A stretch of DNA of 64,000 bases from Schaalia odontolytica (lineage in GTDB: Bacteria > Actinomycetota > Actinomycetes > Actinomycetales > Actinomycetaceae), in assembly GCF_024584435.1 (NCBI RefSeq), contig NZ_CP102197.1, forward strand, positions 1,736,001-1,800,000. Direction: 5' to 3'. A program made the position numbers and the translations under genes. Below, one piece after another: positions 59,501 through 64,000 of this stretch. The notes under the pieces are model-generated. The model was not told the origin of the DNA and searched no databases. It worked only from the letters and a program-made list of their open reading frames with translations. Position 1 is the stretch's first letter; every line of letters begins with the position of its first letter.

Positions 59501-61151
59501 CCACGACGGTGGGGAACACGGTGGCGGAGGAGGCCGCCACCGCGTTGGCCAGGCCGGAGCCGATCTTGCGCGGCGAGTAGTAGGCGCCGCGGCCGCCCTC
59601 GTTGTCGACCAGCGGCTTGGCCGTGCCCATGAGGAGGTTGTAGACGACCCCCATCTTTTGGGCCTCGGTCATGTAGGCGAAACCGGGGTCGGACTCCACG
59701 CGCTGCTTGATGTCGGCGGCCATGCCCGCCAGGTAGGGGGTCGCCATGGAGGTGCCGGACGAGTAGCCGTAGGTGCCGCCCGGCAGCGCCGACCAGATGT
59801 ATCCGCCGGGCGCGGCGATCTCGGGCTTGAGGGTCAGGTTGGGGGCCACGCCCCAGGAGGAGAAGCTTGACGCCTTGTAGGTGGAGGGACCCCACCCGTT
59901 GGCGTTATCGACGGAGGCGACCGACAGGGACGCCGTGTAGGTGGAGGGCTGGGCGACCGTCGACGAATCGGGGTCGGAGGCGTAGGGCAGGCCCCAGCCG
60001 CTGGCGTTGCCCTGGGAGGAGGCACCGAAGTTGCCGCCCGCGACGTTGAGCATGATGCCCTGTTCGGACAGGCGGTAGTAGACGGACCCGTAGGTGTCGT
60101 TGCGGGCCTCCGAGGCGCCGCCCGCGTATCCGAAGGACATGTTGATGACGTCGGGCTTGAGGACCGCGCAGTCATCCAGGGCGGCGAAGATCGCCGAGTC
60201 GGACAGCCCTCCCGTCGCATCAATTCCGGCCTTCATGAGCAGCAGCTGCGCGCCGGGTGCGGACCCCAGGATCGCTCCGCCGTTCGCGGCCGCGATGCCC
60301 GCGACGTGCGTGCCGTGGGCCATGTTGTGGACCGTGTGCGGGATGACGTCGGAGTCGCCGTCGCCGTAGTCGTAGGCGAAGGGGATCTTCGCCGACACGT
60401 AGGCGCCCGCCCAGCCCGTGCTCAGGCCTCGCTTGACCGAGGAGATCGAGTCGTATGAGTAGGCAACCCTCGATTCATCGAGCGCACCGGAGAAGGCCTC
60501 GTGGGTCGTGTCGAAGCCCGTGTCGATGATCGCGATTGTCGTCCCATCACCCTTCTGGCTGATGCGGTCCACGCCCGTCATGTCCAGCGAGTACTGGTTC
60601 TGGGGACCGGAGTAGCCCTCCTCCGACGAGGGGGTGACCGTCTGCTCGACGAACGCGCGCTTGACGCCCTCGACCCCGCGCACCGCTTCGACCGCTCCGG
60701 CGGGAACCTCGATCGCGAAGCCCTCCATCACGTGCTCGTAGTCCTCGACCTCGGTGACGGGGCCGCCACCCGAGGTCACCTGGCCGGGCGCCGCGGCCTC
60801 CACGGCCGCGCGAATACGCTCCTTGACGACCGTGCGCTTGGCATCGGCGGACACCGCGCGGCGGTACCACGCGACCCCCGCGTCGCCTTCCTCGAGCTCG
60901 ACGATGACCGTGACGGGATGGTTCGATTCCTCGTCGGGAAGCAGGTCGCCGGTCGGCGTGGTCGCCCCGCCCGCGTCGTACTGTGACTTCGAGGTGAGTT
61001 CGGGCTCCAGGGGCTTACCGGCGTTCGACGAGGGGGGCGAGGCCGGAGCCGAGACGGGCGTGTCGGCCGAGTCGGCGAATGCCTGAGGGGCGATGATGGC
61101 GATCCCCAGGGTGGCAGCGAGGGAGAGCACTGCAAGGCGCGAACGCTTCAT
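56592..61151 (-). CDS. Subtilase 4: sortase-anchored S8 protease with BspA-type LRR
   Basis: 1519 aa. Signal peptide (1-27), propeptide (about 75-170), S8 domain with Asp210 (IIDTG), His279 (MAHGTHVAG), Asn374 (VAGGN) and Ser468 (SSGTSMATPY). Only 94 residues separate Asn and Ser, so the PA insert of the other three is absent. Then come beta-rich and Ig-like (Big2-type, about 965-1055) regions, and BspA/LRR5-like leucine-rich repeats at about 1061-1352 (units such as IGASAFEGAASLASVTV). A Pro/Ala/Ser wall-spanning stretch leads to LAATG, a hydrophobic helix and RRQRLS. LAATG fits a class E sortase substrate. ATG 61151 is preferred to GTG 61160. LRR5 domains often mediate host binding. Confidence 0.93.
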   Translation of the reverse strand: MKRSRLAVLSLAATLGIAIIAPQAFADSADTPVSAPASPPSSNAGKPLEPELTSKSQYDAGGATTPTGDLLPDEESNHPVTVIVELEEGDAGVAWYRRAVSADAKRTVVKERIRAAVEAAAPGQVTSGGGPVTEVEDYEHVMEGFAIEVPAGAVEAVRGVEGVKRAFVEQTVTPSSEEGYSGPQNQYSLDMTGVDRISQKGDGTTIAIIDTGFDTTHEAFSGALDESRVAYSYDSISSVKRGLSTGWAGAYVSAKIPFAYDYGDGDSDVIPHTVHNMAHGTHVAGIAAANGGAILGSAPGAQLLLMKAGIDATGGLSDSAIFAALDDCAVLKPDVINMSFGYAGGASEARNDTYGSVYYRLSEQGIMLNVAGGNFGASSQGNASGWGLPYASDPDSSTVAQPSTYTASLSVASVDNANGWGPSTYKASSFSSWGVAPNLTLKPEIAAPGGYIWSALPGGTYGYSSGTSMATPYLAGMAADIKQRVESDPGFAYMTEAQKMGVVYNLLMGTAKPLVDNEGGRGAYYSPRKIGSGLANAVAASSATVFPTVVDAPDETRPKADLGDGTEGWTFSIRLTNTAYEARTYRLNTQALSEVVASGVFTQHSANWTDQGISVSYSGDVSGSADSSTITVPGRGVVTATVTITPQAAFAAYAGAYAPNGTFVDGFTVLTSMTEGEPDLSVPFLGFYGDWGAVPVFDSLASDGGQAHAVASRLASATTGVSLGVNPLAGYTSASSAPAPNPDAYVVSASTWAQGPSAIRPVTGLLRSTKSVTYTYQDSAGNTVRQYSYKNPRKSLYDDYTRLIASGEYSMGDPYFDGYDWYGRRLPEGRYTLRIDAVTDGPSSRTQTLTYSFAYDLTGPKISGVHVSGQGEARTVSFDVTDSSPLASIDFHDPANGSYYYRTLVTDGGALGADGQRTYHFDVPVADLQRGWESHGGTGPAPTNPTLYAWDYGVNASTGVTVSVDASDPISLSTSSVVIPSGETSQVSAVLSPSLSGSQVVWSLADSAVASLSTSSDTLTATITAGTKEGATTLTAWVRQGDGTWASASAEVSVRAAASSDFVIDEAGVLRSYSGSDTEVSVPGGVTALADRVFARSSVASVELPDTVERIGASAFEGAASLASVTVRDARGQVGEGIPSGLRQIGARAFLGTGLAAINVPDSVSNIGPGAFALMPSLTGVSIGSGVREGQLVSTFTASPKLKAITVKADNASYESVDGVLFTKGRDTLLTYPLGRAGVSYTVPDGTRALAQESFEGAPLDEVTLPDSLRRIDRYAFVGSHLSSLTLPDSFETIGAHAFRGVTSLTWVNIGGTTTIGESAFDGDRNLTAINFRSDLARLTSIGANALRGVPVTPPALTSARAQAETPASDTASGNAPTPAPIASPEATGSDSASDDRATGGDAAPATPNPNASAPASPDAPDQGQGSEASPSSAAPAASTRAPGAAASAPAAAGQPVSVVGRAALSLGDAADYHAPHPKRTRPSSLAATGASTNGFVGILTAAATLGFVLVVARRQRLS

Positions 61152-61222
61152 TTTTTCCACCGTGTATTTATTTGGGAGGCGAGCGTCAGCAGGTCTCGCC
61201 CTTGAGGGATTGAAACAGGCTA

Positions 61223-61251
61223 AGGATAGCGACCAAATGACACGAAGACAA
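61223..61251 (-). promoter_or_regulatory. Promoter of protease 4
   Basis: TTGTCT (61246-61251), 17-nt spacer, TATCCT (61223-61228). It differs in -10 context from the other three promoters. Leader of about 65-70 nt. Confidence 0.55.
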
Positions 61252-61309
61252 ACTCAGAACTTGTATTCCGCACCTTCATTTGTATGGTAACCAGTCGGTC
61301 AGTGGCAGC

Positions 61310-63031
61310 CTATTGCCGATCCGAGAGCTCCAGGTTCGCCCGCACGACGATCCCGATGCGCTCCATCATCGCCTCGTCCACCCAGGATCCGTCCAGGCTA
61401 GCCAGGCGAGGATGGGTCGGCTCCTCCCCGGCGAGCCGGTCGAAGCCGAGGATCGCCCGCCACAGGGGGATGAGCTCCTCGTGGTAGGTGTGTCCGTGGC
61501 CGCCCGGAGCGGTCCCCGCGACCGGCAGGTCCGCGAGAACCTGAATGAACGTCACGAAGCGCGTGAACTCGACGTCGCGTGACACGTCTCGCCCCGCGCG
61601 TTCGCGCAGCCAATCCGGCTGGGTCCAGATCAGCTTGTTGTTCCACCACACCACCGGGTCGGAGGGGTGCTGGGCGTAGACGAGGCGCGGGAATCCCCAC
61701 GCTCCGAGCTCGCGCCCGTACAGGTCGGTGCGCAGGTCGGAGGGCTCGTTGACGAAGCGCACGCGCCGAGCGTTGTCGACGACGGGCGCCACCTCCGGGC
61801 TCCCCCGGTGTCGCGCCGCCGTCAGCGCGGCGTGCGTCGGGGTGAAGGCGGGGGTGCCCACCCACAGTGCCCCGTCCACCTGCTTGAGCGCCTCGCAAGC
61901 GGAGGCGAAGACCGACTGCGACGCGAACGCGCCCAGCGATTCACCGCAGACGAAGAGGGCGGGTCGGTGCGCCTCGTCCATGGCGTCCAACTCGGTGCGC
62001 ACCGCACGAAACAGGGCGGCGGACGCCTCCTGCGCGGGCTCCAGGCCGGTCAGCCAGTTCAGGGCGGAGGGCACGTAGGAGTACTGCAGGGAGGCGGTCG
62101 CGCAGTCCCCGCGCGTGAGGAACTCCAGGGGCTGAACCTGCCACTCATCCACCCAGCCCGACCCCGTCGAGGCGGCCAGGAGGATGACCGCGCGATCGAA
62201 GGCCCCGGTGCGACGCAGCTCCTCCACCACGGTCGAGGCCGCCTGCTCGATTCCGGCACCCGCCGTGGGCATGCCGGCGTAGACGCGGATGGGTTCCTTC
62301 GCCTCGCCGCCGCTGACCTGCGCGATGTCCAGGCGCGAGGGGCCCCTGCCGAGGAATACGCGGCCCTGCCCGCCGACAGACTCCCAGGTGACGGGCGAGT
62401 CCGGCGAGGCGGAGCGCTCGCGGACGACGGGCGGATAGATGCCGCGCGCGGTCCTCATGTTCATCTGCTCGGCGTGGTGGCGGAAGAAACCGATGCCGCC
62501 CCGCAGGATCACGTTCGAGGTCAGGAAGAACATGACGACGCACAGGATGGCCACGCCAGCCAGGACGGCCACGGGCCTGGGCATGTACACGGCGAGCATC
62601 GCGATCATCGCATGGCCCACCCCGACGAGGGACGCCACGAGCGAGATCAGGCACCATGCCACCGCGACCGCCCCGAGGGTTCCCAGGACGTACTCCCCCA
62701 GGTTCTCCCCCGGCATGTTCACCAGCTTCGCGGCGACGCGGGCGCGGCGATACGACTGGATCACCGCGTAGAGCCACCACGCGGCGAAGAGGGTGGCTAC
62801 CCCGATGCGGAATCCAAGCTCGACGGGTTCGGAGGCGCGAATCGTCAGCCCCGTCACGCGGATGACGCGGGCGCCGACGTTCTGCACGACCACGCCGGCA
62901 ACGTATCCGCACGCGACCAGGACGCCCGAGGCGACGGCGTGCCACGCCCAGGAACGCGCCATCAGCGACGGTGCGACGCTGACCGCGTACATCGCGAGGG
63001 CCGCGATCACGCCCAGGAACGACAAACCCAT
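61310..63031 (-). CDS. Membrane-bound alpha/beta hydrolase (Abhydrolase_9-like)
   Basis: 573 aa. The N-terminal 190 residues hold four to five transmembrane segments. The soluble C-terminal domain contains PIRVYAGMPTAG, LLAASTGSGWVDEW, nucleophile elbow VCGESLGAFASQ, then LVYAQHPSDPVVWW (acid) and GHGHTYHEEL (His). This arrangement matches the actinobacterial Abhydrolase_9 family, uncharacterised but probably an esterase facing outside. ATG 63031 is the only start giving the first membrane helix. It is divergent from the WXG genes at 63267. Confidence 0.87.
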   Translation of the reverse strand: MGLSFLGVIAALAMYAVSVAPSLMARSWAWHAVASGVLVACGYVAGVVVQNVGARVIRVTGLTIRASEPVELGFRIGVATLFAAWWLYAVIQSYRRARVAAKLVNMPGENLGEYVLGTLGAVAVAWCLISLVASLVGVGHAMIAMLAVYMPRPVAVLAGVAILCVVMFFLTSNVILRGGIGFFRHHAEQMNMRTARGIYPPVVRERSASPDSPVTWESVGGQGRVFLGRGPSRLDIAQVSGGEAKEPIRVYAGMPTAGAGIEQAASTVVEELRRTGAFDRAVILLAASTGSGWVDEWQVQPLEFLTRGDCATASLQYSYVPSALNWLTGLEPAQEASAALFRAVRTELDAMDEAHRPALFVCGESLGAFASQSVFASACEALKQVDGALWVGTPAFTPTHAALTAARHRGSPEVAPVVDNARRVRFVNEPSDLRTDLYGRELGAWGFPRLVYAQHPSDPVVWWNNKLIWTQPDWLRERAGRDVSRDVEFTRFVTFIQVLADLPVAGTAPGGHGHTYHEELIPLWRAILGFDRLAGEEPTHPRLASLDGSWVDEAMMERIGIVVRANLELSDRQ

Positions 63032-63231
63032 GGCCCCATTGTGCCAGGTGGCCCGCCGCCCCTCACCCGGGGCACAAGGCCGGGGCTAGCGGCTCCCTGC
63101 AGCATCGAAGACTCATCAGGGCGAGCACGACATGCCATCGTTTCGCGATCGCGCATTCGACGTTCCAGCTCGAATGCCCACCGCACCGCGAACACGAGCA
63201 CCTGGAACACGAGCTGGCACAACCCCTGCGG

Positions 63232-63260
63232 TTGACGGGCGTTCAGCGGGTTTGTAGGTT
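63232..63260 (+). promoter_or_regulatory. Promoter of the right-edge WXG gene set
   Basis: TTGACG (63232-63237), 17-nt spacer, TAGGTT (63255-63260). The ATG is 6 nt after the -10, so the transcript is leaderless. The preceding 63032-63231 shows nothing else clear. Confidence 0.75.
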
Positions 63261-63266
63261 GATGCC

Positions 63267-63662
63267 ATGAGCGCGGACGTTGGGTTTACTCCTGGGAAGC
63301 TGATTGAGGCTGCCCAGGGTATTGGGGCTACTGCTGAGCCTATTTCTCAGTCGGTGGCTCCGATCGGCGAGGATATTACGTCTTTGTCTGCGGGTTTGAA
63401 TGGCTCGTATATGGAGCCGTTGGGTAATGCTATGACTGCCTGGGGCGACTCTCTGACTGTGTTGTTTGATGACTTGGGTCGCTTGGCTGAGGCCTTGGTG
63501 GGCGTGGAACGGGCTTTTTCCGCGTGTGAGGATGAGATCATCCAGTCGTTGGTTCAGGCTGCTTCCGGTTCGGAGTCGGGTGATGATGGCTCGTCCCAGG
63601 GTGGTTTGTACGCGCAGTTGCAGGCTATGGCTGGGCAAGGTGCTGATGGAGGCGAACAGTGA
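63267..63662 (+). CDS. WXG/ESX-like helical protein
   Basis: 131 aa, helical, with an Ala/Gly-rich N-terminus (GKLIEAAQGIGATAEPISQS), a central AWGDSL turn and a flexible Gly/Ser/Asp tail. Size and helix-turn-helix layout fit ESX-secreted or secretion-partner proteins. Codons are AT-richer (GCT, TTG, GGT) than in nearly all other genes here. The stop overlaps the next start by 4 bp (GTGA). Confidence 0.65.
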   Translation: MSADVGFTPGKLIEAAQGIGATAEPISQSVAPIGEDITSLSAGLNGSYMEPLGNAMTAWGDSLTVLFDDLGRLAEALVGVERAFSACEDEIIQSLVQAASGSESGDDGSSQGGLYAQLQAMAGQGADGGEQ

Positions 63663-63958
63663 GTAGCGATTCGATGCTGGTGTTCCAGGAGGCTAACGCC
63701 ACACAGATGGCAGAGGTGTTCCGTAAACGGGTCGCGGTGGTCAAGAATTTCATCCCTGATATCAGCGACGGCATTAAGAGCAGCGTCGGTGATTGGACGG
63801 GTGAGTCTCGTCAGGCGTGCGATGCTGCGTTGAAGCGTTTGGAAGAGCGTGGCGAGGAGTTGGCTGAGTTGTTAACCGCTGCGGCTGACGCGATGGAAGA
63901 GATTCTCGCCGAAGGCCAGCATGCTGAGTCTAAAGCGTTTGCGTGTATCGACAGTTAA
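63659..63958 (+). CDS. WXG100-family protein
   Basis: 99 aa with the W-x-G turn in SVGDWTGESRQAC between two helices, the WXG100 hallmark. GTG 63659 overlaps the stop of the preceding gene. A larger gene starts 12 nt further on, so this pair probably forms the head of a type VII-style effector operon continuing outside the window. Confidence 0.8.
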   Translation: MSSDSMLVFQEANATQMAEVFRKRVAVVKNFIPDISDGIKSSVGDWTGESRQACDAALKRLEERGEELAELLTAAADAMEEILAEGQHAESKAFACIDS

Positions 63959-63970
63959 GGGTTGTCAATC

Positions 63971-64000
63971 GTGAGTGATTTTAAGGTCGATTTGCAGGCG
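63971..64000 (+). CDS. Start of a further gene in the WXG operon (partial)
   Basis: GTG followed by nine codons (MSDFKVDLQA) to the window edge, 12 nt after the WXG100 stop and in the same AT-rich codon style. Only its position suggests a secreted effector; nothing else can be said. Confidence 0.4.
   Translation, partial: MSDFKVDLQA

Overview
The window is high-GC DNA from an actinobacterium, most likely an oral or mucosal member of the Actinomycetaceae (Actinomyces/Schaalia type). The evidence is a WhiB fragment, WXG100-like proteins, a CsoR copper locus, an LAATG cell-wall anchor, adhesin-like secreted proteases and many apparently leaderless genes. The species assignment is inference.

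Layout. 1-7.8 kb holds housekeeping and envelope genes: partial whiB, a class A penicillin-binding protein, a metallophosphoesterase, tRNA-Pro(CGG), a small lipoprotein, a bile-acid:sodium-symporter-like carrier, a YwiC-like membrane protein, a HisC/Pat aminotransferase and a holin-like membrane protein. 7.8-18.5 kb is an accessory island with three alpha/beta-hydrolase loci, interrupted by purB. Two of these loci have WXG100-like partners, and one is a six-gene overlapping operon: small WXG-like protein, DUF1023-type hydrolase, then four homologous exported proteins in the order D-C-B-A. 18.6-21.9 kb is a copper operon (csoR-copZ, copA) whose ATPase carries its metal-binding domain inside the nucleotide-binding domain. 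21.9-23.9 kb is an MFS transporter bracketed by two 53-bp-period repeat arrays and a 65-bp exact direct repeat. 24-43.2 kb is mostly metabolic and envelope genes: a DUF2079 membrane protein with a GT2 glycosyltransferase, a DUF5926 protein, an FGGY kinase with a TetR regulator, a hydrolase, HAD phosphatase, serS, a diacylglycerol-kinase-like enzyme, pheA, a DUF6541-like membrane protein, DedA and a flippase with a fused pseudokinase.

43.6-61.2 kb is the most striking part: four consecutive genes on the minus strand for very large secreted subtilases (1269-1519 aa), followed by a lipoprotein that is only the subtilase propeptide. Three proteases end in choline-binding-like repeats and share a promoter. 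The fourth ends in BspA-type leucine-rich repeats and a sortase signal. The right edge (61.3-64 kb) holds another membrane hydrolase and the start of a WXG100-type gene set with distinctly AT-richer codon use.

Taken together, the window reads as a core chromosome segment carrying several surface and secretion modules: cell-wall-bound proteases, probable type VII-associated hydrolases with accessory lipoproteins, and copper defence. A recurring feature is a -10 hexamer placed 6-7 nt before the start codon, which implies leaderless transcripts for many genes and fixes several start codons.
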